Source: Paraburkholderia lycopersici
Lineage (GTDB): Bacteria; Pseudomonadota; Gammaproteobacteria; Burkholderiales; Burkholderiaceae
Assembly: GCF_900096975.1 (NCBI RefSeq)
Contig: NZ_FMYQ01000036.1
Location: 1-63,645 of the forward strand
Direction: 5' to 3'
DNA length: 63,645 bases
Part shown: piece after piece, positions 44,823-54,042 of the stretch
Layout of the letters: each line of letters starts with the position of its first letter
How positions within the stretch are numbered: position 1 is the first letter of the stretch
Made by a program: the position numbers and the translations under genes
Notes under the pieces: model-generated
Databases searched by the model: none
Seen by the model: only the letters and a program-made list of their open reading frames with translations
What the model was told of the DNA's origin: nothing

Positions 44823-46109
44823 GTGACCACGATGACAACCGTGACCAACGTAGGCGGCGCAGCACGCGAAGAAACCGCGCGCCTGAAGCGCGAACTGCGC
44901 GTGGCGCAGGCGAAGAAGCGCACGATGGCGCTCATGCTGATCGCGCCGCTCGCGATATTTCTATTGCTGATTTTTGTCGTGCCGATCGCGGCGCTGCTTA
45001 CGCGCGCGGTACAGAACCCCGAAGTGGCGACGGCGCTGCCGCACACGATCGCCGCGCTGCGCGGCTGGGACCGCAAGAGCGCGCCGCCCGACGCGGCCTA
45101 CGCGGCGCTCGCGCAGGACCTCACCGCGGTCCAGGACGGCGATGCCATGGGCGCCCTGGCGCGCCGCCTGAACGTCGAGATCGCGGGCTTTCGCTCGCTC
45201 GTCGCGAAGACCGCGCGCGCCATGCCGCTCGCCGACGACGAGGGCAAGCCGCTCACGCTCACGCCCGCGCAAACGCGCGCCAAAATCGTCGATCTCGACG
45301 ATCGCTGGAACGACGTCGCCTACTGGCAGGCCATCGCGAAGAACAGCTCGCGCTACTCGCCGTTCTATCTGCTCGCGTCGCTCGATCATCGTCAGGACGC
45401 GTTCGGCCGCATCGTGGCCGCCGATCCGGATCAGCAGATCTACCTGGAAGTGTTCGCGCGCACGTTCGTCATCAGCGTGTTCGTGACGGTGTTCGCCCTG
45501 TTGCTCGGCTATCCGCTCGCGTACTGGATCTCGACGCTCTCCGAGCGCCGCGCGAATCTCGCGATGATTCTCGTGCTGATTCCGTTCTGGACGTCGATTC
45601 TCGTGCGCGTGGCCGCGTGGATCGTGATCTTGCAGGGCGAGGGCCTCGTCAACAGGGCGCTGCTCGGCACGGGTCTCATCTCGCACCCGCTCGCGCTGCT
45701 GTTCAACCGCGTGGGTGTCTATATCTCCATGACGCACATTCTGCTGCCGTTCATGGTGTTGCCGCTCTATAGCGTGATGAAGTCGATTCCGCCCACTTAT
45801 CAGCGCGCGGCGGTGTCGCTCGGCAGCCATCCGTTCGCGGCCTTCTGGCGCGTGTACGTGCCGCAAACCTACCCGGGCGTGGGCGCGGGTGTGCTGCTCG
45901 TGTTCATTCTCTCGATTGGCTACTACATTACGCCGGCGCTGCTCGGCGGCCCGAGCGACCAGATGGTCAGCTACTACGTGGCGTACTTCACGAACGTGTC
46001 GATCAACTGGGGCATGGCCTGCGCGCTCGGCGCGCTGCTGCTCGCGGCGACCACGGTGCTGTATTTCGTCTACGGGCGCTTCACGCGCACACAATTGAGC
46101 CTCGGCTGA
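44823..46109 (+). CDS. ABC importer permease 1 (PotB/YdcU-like) with long periplasmic insert
   Basis: A 428-residue inner-membrane protein. After TM1 (TMALMLIAPLAIFLLLIFVV) there is an unusual ~150-residue periplasmic insert (RAVQNPEVATALPHTIAALR to about DPDQQIYLEVF). Five helices of the standard BPD-type permease fold follow, with the EAA loop around AAVSLGSHPFAAFWRVYVPQ. Ordinary PotB proteins have about 285 residues. AGGAGA lies 5 bases before the GTG at 44823; an ATG at 44832 is in frame and possible. The frame is open back to 44691, overlapping the binding-protein gene. Operon member. Confidence 0.78.
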   Translation: MTTMTTVTNVGGAAREETARLKRELRVAQAKKRTMALMLIAPLAIFLLLIFVVPIAALLTRAVQNPEVATALPHTIAALRGWDRKSAPPDAAYAALAQDLTAVQDGDAMGALARRLNVEIAGFRSLVAKTARAMPLADDEGKPLTLTPAQTRAKIVDLDDRWNDVAYWQAIAKNSSRYSPFYLLASLDHRQDAFGRIVAADPDQQIYLEVFARTFVISVFVTVFALLLGYPLAYWISTLSERRANLAMILVLIPFWTSILVRVAAWIVILQGEGLVNRALLGTGLISHPLALLFNRVGVYISMTHILLPFMVLPLYSVMKSIPPTYQRAAVSLGSHPFAAFWRVYVPQTYPGVGAGVLLVFILSIGYYITPALLGGPSDQMVSYYVAYFTNVSINWGMACALGALLLAATTVLYFVYGRFTRTQLSLG

Positions 46110-46122
46110 GGGAGGCGCGATC

Positions 46123-46962
46123 ATGAAATTCGCCAAGCCGCTTTTTGCGCCGCATACGTCGGCCGCCGAACGCGTGTGGTACTTCGCGCTGCGCGCGCTC
46201 GTCGTACTCACGCTGCTGTATCTGATCCTGCCCGTGCTCGCGATCGTGCCGCTCTCGTTTTCGTCGAGCACGTTCCTCGTTTATCCGATTCCGGGCTGGT
46301 CGTTGCGCTGGTATCAGAATCTCGTGATGTCCGACGAATGGCGCATGGCCGCGAAGAACAGCTTTATCGTGGGGCCGGCCGCGACGTTCGTGGCGACCGT
46401 GCTCGGCACGCTCGCGGCCATCGGCATCACGAAGGCCGATTTTCGCGGCAAGGCGCTGCTCATGGCCGTGCTCATCTCGCCGATGATCGTGCCCGTGGTC
46501 GTGGTGGGCGTGGGCATGTATCTGTTCTTTGCGCCGCTCGGTCTCGCCAATACGTATCTCGGGCTGATCCTCGCGCACGCGGCGCTTGGCGTGCCGTTCG
46601 TCGTGACCACGGTCGCCGCCACGCTGCAAGGCTTCAATCACAACCTCGTGCGTGCGAGCCTTTCGCTCGGCGCGAATCCGGTGACGACATTCTTCCGCAT
46701 CACGTTGCCCGTGATCGCGCCCGGCGTGATTTCGGGCGCACTGTTCGCGTTCGCTACGTCGTTCGACGAAGTGGTCGTGACGCTCTTCCTCGCGGGCGCC
46801 GATCAGACCACGTTGCCGCGCCAGATGTTCACGGGCATACGCGAGAACATCAGCCCGACCATCGCTGCGCTCGCAACGATCCTGATCGTCTTCTCCACCG
46901 GCTTGCTGCTGGCCCTCGAATGGCTGCGCGGCAGAAATGCGGCGCGCGCGGTAAAGGCGTGA
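46123..46962 (+). CDS. ABC importer permease 2 (PotC/YdcV-like)
   Basis: A 279-residue permease with six helices and the EAA loop near RASLSLGANPVTTFFRITLP. GGGAGG lies 6-11 bases before the ATG; the gene starts 13 bp after permease 1. Together with permease 1 it forms the membrane channel of the importer. Ends just before a strong bidirectional terminator. Confidence 0.85.
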   Translation: MKFAKPLFAPHTSAAERVWYFALRALVVLTLLYLILPVLAIVPLSFSSSTFLVYPIPGWSLRWYQNLVMSDEWRMAAKNSFIVGPAATFVATVLGTLAAIGITKADFRGKALLMAVLISPMIVPVVVVGVGMYLFFAPLGLANTYLGLILAHAALGVPFVVTTVAATLQGFNHNLVRASLSLGANPVTTFFRITLPVIAPGVISGALFAFATSFDEVVVTLFLAGADQTTLPRQMFTGIRENISPTIAALATILIVFSTGLLLALEWLRGRNAARAVKA

Positions 46963-46977
46963 CGATACCGATGTGAA

Positions 46978-47009
46978 AAAGGCAGCGCTGTGGCGCTGCC
47001 TTTCTTTTT
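46978..47009. terminator. Bidirectional Rho-independent terminator
   Basis: AAAGGCAGCGC (46978-46988) pairs perfectly with GCGCTGCCTTT (46993-47003), loop TGTG, followed by CTTTTT; the other strand also ends in T residues. It serves the importer operon and the convergent amidase. Confidence 0.85.
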
Positions 47010-47028
47010 GTGCGCGGCGGGGCGCGGC

Positions 47029-48504
47029 TTACTTGCCGAGCGCCGCCGGCAAACGGCGCTTGACCCATTGCGTCGCCTGATCGTACGCGTGCGCGAGTTG
47101 CAGCACGGAAAGATCCGCGTGCGGCTTGCCGATCACCTGCAGACCCATAGGCAGGCCCTGCGCATTGAAGCCAGCGGGCACGCTCATCACGGGCAAGCCC
47201 GCGAGACTGCCGCCGATCACGACTTCCATCCAGCGGTGATAGGTATCCATCGTGCGGCCCGCGATCGATTTCGGCCAGTGCTCGCTCGCGTCGAACGGGA
47301 AGATCTGCGCGCTCGGCAGCGCGAGGTAGTCGTAATGCTCGAAAAGCGCGAGCAGCGCGTTGTACCACTGGCTGCGCGCGACCGTGGCGTTCCAGACATC
47401 TTCGCCCGAAAGCTTCAGACCGCCTTCCACTTCCCATTGCGCCTCGGGCTTGAGCCGCGCGCGCTTTTCCGGGTCGCGGTAGAGCGCGCCGAGCGTGCCT
47501 GCGCACGAGAAGTGGCGCAGCGTGAGCCAGGTCTGCCACAGCCGTTCCATTGCGAAGCCGGGGCGCGCGGCCTCGACCCTGCAGCCAATCGACTCGAGGT
47601 CATCGAGCGCCGTTTCGCAGAGCGCGAGCACGCCGTCTTCCATCGGCAGATAGCCGTCGTAGTCGCCGAGCCAACCGATGCGCGCGCAACCCAAGTCGCG
47701 TTCGAGCGAACCCGCGAACCGTGATGGGCCTTCGGCGATGGAGAGCGGCGCCCGCGCGTCGTAGCCGGCCTGTGTGGAAAGCAGCATCGCGAGGTCGGGC
47801 ACGTTGCGGCCCATGGGCCCCGCATAGCCGAGCTGATGAAAGAACAGATCGTGTGCGGGCACCGAGGGTACTCGCCCTTGCGAGGGACGAAAGCCGAACA
47901 CGTTGTTCCAGCCAGCGGGATTGCGCAGCGAGCCCATCATGTCGCTGCCGTCGGCGACGGGCAGCATACGCAGCGCGAGCGCGACGGCGGTGCCGCCGCT
48001 GCTGCCGCCTGCACTGCGCGTGGGGTCGTAAGCGTTGAGTGTCGTGCCGAAAACCGTGTTGTAGGTGTTCGAGCCGAGGCCGAACTCCGGCGTGTTGGTC
48101 TTGCCGATGAAGATTGCGCCTTGCGCGCGCATGCGTGCGGCCATCAGCGAGTCGGCTTGCGGCACTTCGTTGCGGAACAGCGGCGAGCCTTGCGTGAACG
48201 GAATACCGGCCGTGGCAGCGAGGTCCTTCGGCGCTTGCGGCATGCCGTGCATCCAGCCAAGGTACTCGCCGCGCGCGAGCCGGGCGTCGCGCTCGTCGGC
48301 CTCGGCGAGCAGCGTGGCGCGCTCGCGCAGCGAGACGATTGCGTTGGCAGGGGTGTTCACGCGCTCGATATGGTCGAGAAACGCGGTCATCACTTCGCGG
48401 CAGGACACCTTGCGCAGCCGTATCCATTGCGAAAGCTGGAGCGCGTCGGCGCCCACGAGATCGTCGGGGAACAGTTGTGCGGGGGACAGCGATGCCTGGT
48501 TCAT
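47029..48504 (-). CDS. Amidase (amidase-signature family)
   Basis: A 491-residue cytosolic amide hydrolase. The Ser-cisSer-Lys triad is visible: Lys in GMPQAPKDLAATAG and the serines in RSAGGSSGGTAVALA. The family cleaves a wide range of amides, and the substrate is not evident. The chosen ATG at 48504 has GAGAGA 6 bases upstream; the ORF extends to 48624 without homology. It converges on the polyamine-type importer and shares its terminator, so a link (for instance hydrolysis of acylated amines) is only a guess. Confidence 0.82.
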   Translation of the reverse strand: MNQASLSPAQLFPDDLVGADALQLSQWIRLRKVSCREVMTAFLDHIERVNTPANAIVSLRERATLLAEADERDARLARGEYLGWMHGMPQAPKDLAATAGIPFTQGSPLFRNEVPQADSLMAARMRAQGAIFIGKTNTPEFGLGSNTYNTVFGTTLNAYDPTRSAGGSSGGTAVALALRMLPVADGSDMMGSLRNPAGWNNVFGFRPSQGRVPSVPAHDLFFHQLGYAGPMGRNVPDLAMLLSTQAGYDARAPLSIAEGPSRFAGSLERDLGCARIGWLGDYDGYLPMEDGVLALCETALDDLESIGCRVEAARPGFAMERLWQTWLTLRHFSCAGTLGALYRDPEKRARLKPEAQWEVEGGLKLSGEDVWNATVARSQWYNALLALFEHYDYLALPSAQIFPFDASEHWPKSIAGRTMDTYHRWMEVVIGGSLAGLPVMSVPAGFNAQGLPMGLQVIGKPHADLSVLQLAHAYDQATQWVKRRLPAALGK

Positions 48505-48630
48505 ACGTGTCTCTCGTTTGCCGGTAAAGCAAGGGAGAGTCATTGTCGCGCAGCCGCGGCGCAAGCGGAAGGAAACGAATGGTTGCCGCCATCGCCTCGT
48601 GGTTGCCGCGTCGCCGCGCGGCACCGTGGG

Positions 48631-50097
48631 CTATGGCGCGGGCGGGGCAGCGCCGCCGAGCGCCTGATAGAGCGCGGCCGTGTCGGCGAGCCGGTCGGCG
48701 TGCGCGCGCGTGCGGTCCAGCATCGTCTGGAGTGCCTGGCGTTGCGTGTCGATCAGTGCGAATTCGCTCACGCCGCCGGCTTCGTGGCGCGTTTGCGCAA
48801 TCGTTGCATTGGCTTGTGCCTCGCGAGCAGCGTCGTCGCGCGCCTGCAATTCGGTCGCGTCGTTCTGAAGCGCGCGCAGCGCGTCGGCGACCTGCTGCAA
48901 CGCTTGCAGCACCGTTTGCCGATAGTCCGCGAAGGCCGCTTCGTAGGCCGCTTCCGAAGCGCGTTTCTTCGCGCGCAATTCGCCGCCATGAAACAGCGGT
49001 TGTGTCAGCCCGAGCCCCACGTTCCAGATGTTCAGCCCGTTGACCACGTCTTCGATGTGCGTACGCTCCGACCCCATGCTCGCCGAAATCGAAATCTGTG
49101 GATAGAGATTGGCCGTCGCCACGCCCACGTTCGCGCTCGCCTGGTGCAGCAGCGCCTCGGCGGCGCGTATGTCGGGCCGCTCTCGCGCGAGTGCGGAAGG
49201 CAGGGTGAGCGTGACGGTGTCGGGCAGGCGCAGCGTGTTGAGCGAAAGTGCGTCGAGCTGCGCGGTGAATCGCGTGCTGGAGGGCGCCACGCCCAGCAAA
49301 ATAGCGAGCTGATGCTCTGCGGCGTCGCGCTGCGTTTCGAGCGGCGGCAGCGACGCGCGCGTTTGCGCGAGCAGCGTGCGCTGGCTGCGCACGTCGGTTT
49401 GCGCCACGCCGCCGGCGGCAAGGCGCGCTTCCACGATCTCGAGCTGGCGTGCCTGCGCATCGGCAAGGTTGCGCGTGAGCTCGACTTGCCGTTGCAGCGA
49501 CGCGCGGCGTATCGCCGTGGACACCACGTTGGCCGCGACGGACAGCCGCGCGGCCTCCAGTTCGTAGGTCGCGTAGTCGACCTGGGCGAGCGTGGCTTCG
49601 AGCGCGCGGCGGTTCGCGCCAAATACGTCGAAAACGTAAGACACGCTGACCGATGCGTTATAGAGCGTGAACGGCGGCGGATTCGCCACCTGGGTGATGC
49701 CGAAGGCGGCAAGATCGACCTTCTGGCGCGTGCCGGACAGCTTGAGATCGACGGACGGAAAATTCGCCGCGCCCGCTTGCGCGTTGTAGTTCTCGCGCGC
49801 TTCGAGAAGCTTCGCGCGCGCCGAGTCGAGCGTGGGGCTCGCGCGCAACGCCTGATCGACGAGTTCGTCCAGTTCCGCGCTGCCGAACTGCGTCCACCAC
49901 GCGCGCGGTGCGTGTCCGGCCGTCGCGAAGGTTTGCGCGCCGCCGCCGGGCCCCGCTGCGCCGGCGGTTGCCGCAGGTGTGCCCGCGCGCGTCCAGCCTG
50001 TGGCCGCGGGCGCTTCGGGCGTGCGGAAATCGGGGCCTACGGTGCAGCCCGCGAGCGTGAGCAGCGTGGCGAAGGCGGAAAGTGCGAAGCGCTTCAT
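48631..50097 (-). CDS. Outer membrane factor lipoprotein (NodT/TolC family)
   Basis: A 488-residue outer membrane efflux protein with lipobox LTLAGC at residues 13-18 and two OEP repeats of long coiled-coil helices and beta strands (LRASPTLDSARAKLLEAREN; LALSARERPDIRAAEALLHQ-like segment near 325). It forms the trimeric exit duct of a tripartite exporter. Last gene of the TetR-HlyD-ATPase-permease set, 17 bp after the permease stop. The larger open frame continuing to 51222 is a shadow of the permease gene. Confidence 0.85.
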   Translation of the reverse strand: MKRFALSAFATLLTLAGCTVGPDFRTPEAPAATGWTRAGTPAATAGAAGPGGGAQTFATAGHAPRAWWTQFGSAELDELVDQALRASPTLDSARAKLLEARENYNAQAGAANFPSVDLKLSGTRQKVDLAAFGITQVANPPPFTLYNASVSVSYVFDVFGANRRALEATLAQVDYATYELEAARLSVAANVVSTAIRRASLQRQVELTRNLADAQARQLEIVEARLAAGGVAQTDVRSQRTLLAQTRASLPPLETQRDAAEHQLAILLGVAPSSTRFTAQLDALSLNTLRLPDTVTLTLPSALARERPDIRAAEALLHQASANVGVATANLYPQISISASMGSERTHIEDVVNGLNIWNVGLGLTQPLFHGGELRAKKRASEAAYEAAFADYRQTVLQALQQVADALRALQNDATELQARDDAAREAQANATIAQTRHEAGGVSEFALIDTQRQALQTMLDRTRAHADRLADTAALYQALGGAAPPAP

Positions 50098-50114
50098 CGT
50101 CGTGGTGCCTTGCG

Positions 50115-51257
50115 CTAGTCGAGCGTGCGCCGGTAGAAGCGCACGGCGATCGCCATGACCGCGACGGTGAACGCCGCGAGCGGCCACACGGCGGGCCACA
50201 GGTCGGTCCAGCCGTTGCCCTTGAGCAGGATGCCGCGCACGAGCCGGTTGAAGTACGTGAGCGGCAGCACGTTGCCGATCCATTGCGCCCAGCGCGGCAT
50301 GCCGCCGAACGGGAACATGAAGCCCGAGAGCAGGAGGCTTGGCAGGAAGTAGAACATCGTCAGTTGCATGGCCTGCAACTGGTTCTGCGCGAGCGACGAG
50401 AGCGTGATGCCCACCGTAAGGTTCGCGGCGATGAAAAGCAGCGCCGACAGATAAAGCGCAACGAGCCCGCCTGCGAACGGCACATGGAACACGTAGCGCG
50501 CGGCGAGCACGATGATGGTTGCCTGGATCAGCCCGATCGCCACATAGGGGACGATCTTGCCGGTCATTACCTCGATGGGCAGCACGGGCGTCGCCAGCAG
50601 GTTCTCCATCGTGCCGCGTTCGCGCTCGCGCGTGATGGCGAGGCCCGTCATCATCACCATCGTCATCGTGAGAATCACGCCCATCAGGCCCGGCACGACG
50701 TTGTACTGCGTGATGCCCTCCGGGTTGTAGAGCCTGTGCACCTGCACGTCGAACGCGGCGGGCGTGCCGTTCAGGTGCGCGAGCGGGCCGGTGAGATCCT
50801 TTGCCGCCACGGGCGCGACGAGTCCCGGCAGCGCCGCGAGCGCGGTGGTAATGGCGGTGGGGTCGCTCGCGTCGGCTTCGAGGAGCAGTGACGGTCTTTC
50901 GCCACGTAGCAGGCGGCGAGAAAAATCGACAGGAATGCTCAACACGAACTGCACCGTGCCGCGAGCGAGTGCGTGGCGCGCCGAGGCTTCGTCGGGCATC
51001 GTCTCGATCACGTCGAAGTAGGCCGAATTGCGCATGCCGGCGACGAAGCTGCGCGCGAACACGCTGTCCTCGCGCACGACGATGGCCGTGGGCAAGTGCT
51101 TCGGGTCGGTATTGATCGCATAGCCGAAAAGCGTAAGCTGGATGATCGGCAGGCCGACGATCATCGCAAACGTGATGCGGTCGCGCTTGAGCTGCAGGAA
51201 CTCCTTGAGCACGATGCTCCACCAGCGCGCCATGGAAAACGGAAACGCCGCGCTCAC
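50115..51257 (-). CDS. ABC-2 type exporter permease (YbhS/YbhR-like)
   Basis: A 380-residue permease: an N-terminal cytosolic amphipathic segment, TM1 (TFAMIVGLPIIQLTLFGYAI), a large periplasmic domain (about 45-180), then five helices with the typical RERERGTMENLLATPVLPIE loop. Likely works as a homodimer with the ATPase. Its ATG overlaps the ATPase stop (51254-51257, ATGA), showing translational coupling. Confidence 0.85.
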   Translation of the reverse strand: MSAAFPFSMARWWSIVLKEFLQLKRDRITFAMIVGLPIIQLTLFGYAINTDPKHLPTAIVVREDSVFARSFVAGMRNSAYFDVIETMPDEASARHALARGTVQFVLSIPVDFSRRLLRGERPSLLLEADASDPTAITTALAALPGLVAPVAAKDLTGPLAHLNGTPAAFDVQVHRLYNPEGITQYNVVPGLMGVILTMTMVMMTGLAITRERERGTMENLLATPVLPIEVMTGKIVPYVAIGLIQATIIVLAARYVFHVPFAGGLVALYLSALLFIAANLTVGITLSSLAQNQLQAMQLTMFYFLPSLLLSGFMFPFGGMPRWAQWIGNVLPLTYFNRLVRGILLKGNGWTDLWPAVWPLAAFTVAVMAIAVRFYRRTLD

Positions 51258-52219
51258 GGCTTCACCCCGTCGGCATTACCGTAGTTATCCTTAACATAGC
51301 TCATCAGGTAGATGAAGACATCTTCGAGGCCGGTGTCGATGCGTTCGGCACGCAATGGCTGGCCTTCCACGGCGCGCGCGACGGCGGCGGCGAGCGCCGC
51401 GTGGTCGCGGCCGCTTGCATGCAGCGCGGAGCCGAACACCACGGTCTGCTCGACGCCGGGGGCGCTGCGCAGTTGCGCGGCGAGCGCGGAGAGCCGCTCG
51501 CCGTGAATGGCCCACGTTTCGAGGTTCTGTTCGGCGATCACCTCGCTGGCCGTGCCCTGCGTGAGCAGCTTGCCATAGGCGATATAAGCGAGCTTGTGAC
51601 AGCGCTCCGCTTCGTCCATGTAGTGCGTGCTCACGAGCACCGAGATGCCGCGCGCGGCGAGCCGGTGCAACTCCTCCCAGAAGTCGCGGCGGGCGGTGGG
51701 GTCGACGCCCGCGGTCGGCTCGTCGAGCAGCAGCAGCTCGGGCTCGTGCAGCATGCAGGCCGCGAGCGCGAGGCGCTGCTTCCAGCCGCCCGAGAGTGCG
51801 CCCGTGAGCTGGTTTGCGCGGCTCGCGAGGCCGAGCGATTCGAGCGCGTGGTCAACGGCTTCGCGGCGATTCGGCATCTGGTAAATACGCGCGACGAAGT
51901 CGAGATTTTCGCGGATCGTCAGGTCTTCCCAGTACGAGAAGCGCTGCGTCATGTAGCCCACGTGACGCTTGATCTGCGCGCTCTCGCGCAGGATGTCGAA
52001 GCCGAGGCAGGTGCCCGAGCCGGAATCGGGTGTGAGCAGGCCGCACATGAGCCGGATCGACGTGGTCTTGCCGCTGCCGTTCGGCCCGAGAAAGCCGAAG
52101 ATCTCGCCGCGCGCCACGCGTAGCGAAACGTCGTTCACGACGTGCTTGCTGCCGAAATGCTTGTTGAGATTGCGCACGTCGATGGCGTAGTCGCCGCTGC
52201 GCTCGGAAGCCGTGCTCAT
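51254..52219 (-). CDS. ABC exporter ATP-binding protein (YbhF-like, single domain)
   Basis: A 321-residue ATPase with Walker A GPNGSGKTT, signature LSGGWKQRLALA, Walker B ELLLLDEPTAGVD and H-loop STHYMDEA. E. coli YbhF has two such domains; this one has one, so a homodimer is expected. Start and stop both form ATGA overlaps with the neighbours (52216-52219 with HlyD, 51254-51257 with the permease). Confidence 0.87.
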   Translation of the reverse strand: MSTASERSGDYAIDVRNLNKHFGSKHVVNDVSLRVARGEIFGFLGPNGSGKTTSIRLMCGLLTPDSGSGTCLGFDILRESAQIKRHVGYMTQRFSYWEDLTIRENLDFVARIYQMPNRREAVDHALESLGLASRANQLTGALSGGWKQRLALAACMLHEPELLLLDEPTAGVDPTARRDFWEELHRLAARGISVLVSTHYMDEAERCHKLAYIAYGKLLTQGTASEVIAEQNLETWAIHGERLSALAAQLRSAPGVEQTVVFGSALHASGRDHAALAAAVARAVEGQPLRAERIDTGLEDVFIYLMSYVKDNYGNADGVKP

Positions 52220-53166
52220 TGCAGCGTCACCTCGACCGGCTGGCCCGGATGAAGCTTCACGGCGTCTTGCGCGGAAGGCCGCGCCTCGATCATGAAGACG
52301 AGCTTCGCGCGGTTCTCGTTGCTGTAGATGACGGGCGGCGTGTATTCGGCGGCATTCGAGATCCACGTGATGGTGGCCGGGACCTGCGCGGCACAGCCGT
52401 CGCAGCGCACGTTCACCTTGCGGCCGGGCGCGAGCGAGCCGACTATCGTTTCGGGCACGAAGAAGCGCACTTTCACGTTCTGCGGCGGCAGCATCTGCAC
52501 GACGGGACTGCCCGCCTGCACCCATTCGCCGACGCGAAAGAGCGTGTCGTAGACGAGGCCCGCGCCCGGCACGTTCACGCGCTTCTGGTCGAGCCGCCAC
52601 TGCGCTTGCGCGAGCGAGGCGCGCGAGGCTTCGACTTCGGCGGCCTGTGCGGCGATTTGCGCAGCGCGGCCCGGCAGGTTCGCCACGCGCACCTGATTTT
52701 GCAGTTCGCGCACCTGTGCGGCGGTGGAGGCGGCCTGCGCGCGCGAGTCGTCGAGCTGCGCCTGCGCGATGCCGCCCGCGCGCAATTGCGCTTCGTCGCG
52801 CGTGAGCTGGAGCGCGGCCTTGTGCGCGTTCGCCTCGGCCTGCGCGAGCTGCGCTTCGGTTACGCGAACCTCGGGCGGACGCTTGCCCGTTTGCAGGTCG
52901 GCAAGCTGCTGTTGCGCCGCGGCGAGCCGATGCTGCGCCTCGTCGCGTGCGGCGGTTTCTTCGACGGAATCGAGCGCGAAGGCGGGCGCATTCGCGGCCA
53001 CGGTTTGCCCGCGCTGGACGTCGAGGCGCGTGAGCGTGCCCGCCTGCGATGACGCGAGATAGACATATTCGCCTTCGGCATAACCCTGCCATCCTGGCGG
53101 CCCGTGCTTCGAACACGCGGCGAGAACGAACGCGGCGGCGCACATGCAGGCGGTCGTGCGCTTCAT
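52216..53166 (-). CDS. HlyD-family periplasmic adaptor lipoprotein (YbhG-like)
   Basis: A 316-residue membrane-fusion protein. Lipobox LAAC lies at residues 15-18 (FVLAACSKHGPPG); a biotinyl-lipoyl half (EYVYLASSQAGTLTRLDVQR) is followed by a long coiled-coil hairpin (about 70-185) and a beta-barrel domain (VKVRFFVPETIVGSLAPGRK, LHPGQPVEVTLQ at the end). It links the ABC-2 permease to the outer membrane factor. ATGA overlaps with tetR (53163-53166) and with the ATPase. Confidence 0.85.
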   Translation of the reverse strand: MKRTTACMCAAAFVLAACSKHGPPGWQGYAEGEYVYLASSQAGTLTRLDVQRGQTVAANAPAFALDSVEETAARDEAQHRLAAAQQQLADLQTGKRPPEVRVTEAQLAQAEANAHKAALQLTRDEAQLRAGGIAQAQLDDSRAQAASTAAQVRELQNQVRVANLPGRAAQIAAQAAEVEASRASLAQAQWRLDQKRVNVPGAGLVYDTLFRVGEWVQAGSPVVQMLPPQNVKVRFFVPETIVGSLAPGRKVNVRCDGCAAQVPATITWISNAAEYTPPVIYSNENRAKLVFMIEARPSAQDAVKLHPGQPVEVTLQ

Positions 53167-53870
53167 GACGCGTCGCCCTTGCTGCTCGCTGCGCGCTTTT
53201 CCTGCGGCGCGGGCCGCAGTGCGGCGCGCAGCAGCGCGCTCACATGACGCTGCAGCGCCTCGCGCTCGATCTTTGGAAAGCCGCGCGTGCTTTGCCAGAG
53301 CTTCGAAGTCGCAAGCGGCAGCATGACGAGCGCGAGGATCGAGATGAAGAGCAGCGGCGCTTCGAGTTCGGCATTGACGGCGCCGTTGCGCTGCGCCTCG
53401 CCGACGCGTGCGGCAAAGCGCTGCAACTGCTCGACGGGCAGCCGTTTGAGCATGCGCTCGCGCAGCAAGCCGCCTTCGTTGACGATTTCGCGCAGCCAGA
53501 GCGGCGGCAGCCAGGGCATGCGCGACGTGACGTCGAAAAGCCGCGCGATCAGTTCTTCGACGAGCGCGTGCGCGTCTTGCGCGACGTCGCTCTCCACGCT
53601 TTCCCATACGAACGCGATCGAGCGCGCGATGCGCTCCTCGACCACCGCGTCGAGCAGCTTTTCGCGGTTCGTGAAGTAGTAATGCACCATCGCCGATGTC
53701 ACGCCGGCGGCCTCGGCAATCTGCGCCATCGTGGTGGCCGCGATGCCTTGCTCGCCGAACAATTGCGTGGCGCTGGCGAGCAGCCGCTCGCGCATGTCGA
53801 GGTCGGCGTCGGCGCGGCGCCGGCCGCGCTGGCGGGGCGTGGAAGAAGAGGGGCGGGAACGGGTTGCCAT
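53163..53870 (-). CDS. TetR/AcrR-family repressor (CecR/YbiH-like)
   Basis: A 235-residue repressor. The N-terminal helix-turn-helix is clear (MRERLLASATQLFGEQGIAA, then TMAQIAEAAGVTSAMVHYYF); the rest is the ligand-binding helical domain with a C-terminal hydrophobic dimer region. First gene of its own exporter operon, like cecR-ybhGFSR in E. coli. A dyad TTTAATTCA-CGCG-TTAGTTAAA (53879-53900) directly upstream is the probable autoregulatory operator. Confidence 0.87.
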   Translation of the reverse strand: MATRSRPSSSTPRQRGRRRADADLDMRERLLASATQLFGEQGIAATTMAQIAEAAGVTSAMVHYYFTNREKLLDAVVEERIARSIAFVWESVESDVAQDAHALVEELIARLFDVTSRMPWLPPLWLREIVNEGGLLRERMLKRLPVEQLQRFAARVGEAQRNGAVNAELEAPLLFISILALVMLPLATSKLWQSTRGFPKIEREALQRHVSALLRAALRPAPQEKRAASSKGDAS

Positions 53871-53878
53871 CGCTCTAC

Positions 53879-53900
53879 TTTAATTCACGCGTTAGTTAAA
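53879..53900. promoter_or_regulatory. Candidate TetR operator of the exporter operon
   Basis: TTTAATTCA-CGCG-TTAGTTAAA: 9-base half-sites matching at 7 positions, centred on CGCG, 8 bp upstream of the tetR start. An AT-rich island in GC-rich DNA. Position suggests repression by blocking RNA polymerase. Confidence 0.6.
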
Positions 53901-54042
53901 TTCAAACATCGTCCGATGCGGGTTAACCCTTGATCGAGTATCGGAGGATGAAAGGCGTTTCAGACCTTTCCTATACAAAAAGGATGGCGTGTCGTTCAGT
54001 CTGTGAGATTCCCGCTGAAGGGACCTCCATACTCACTCCGCC

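Noticed and set aside
48631..51222. Single 863-aa frame joining outer membrane factor and an upstream extension
   Set aside because: The upstream part is a shadow frame of the permease gene; a lipoprotein signal at 50097 marks the true start.
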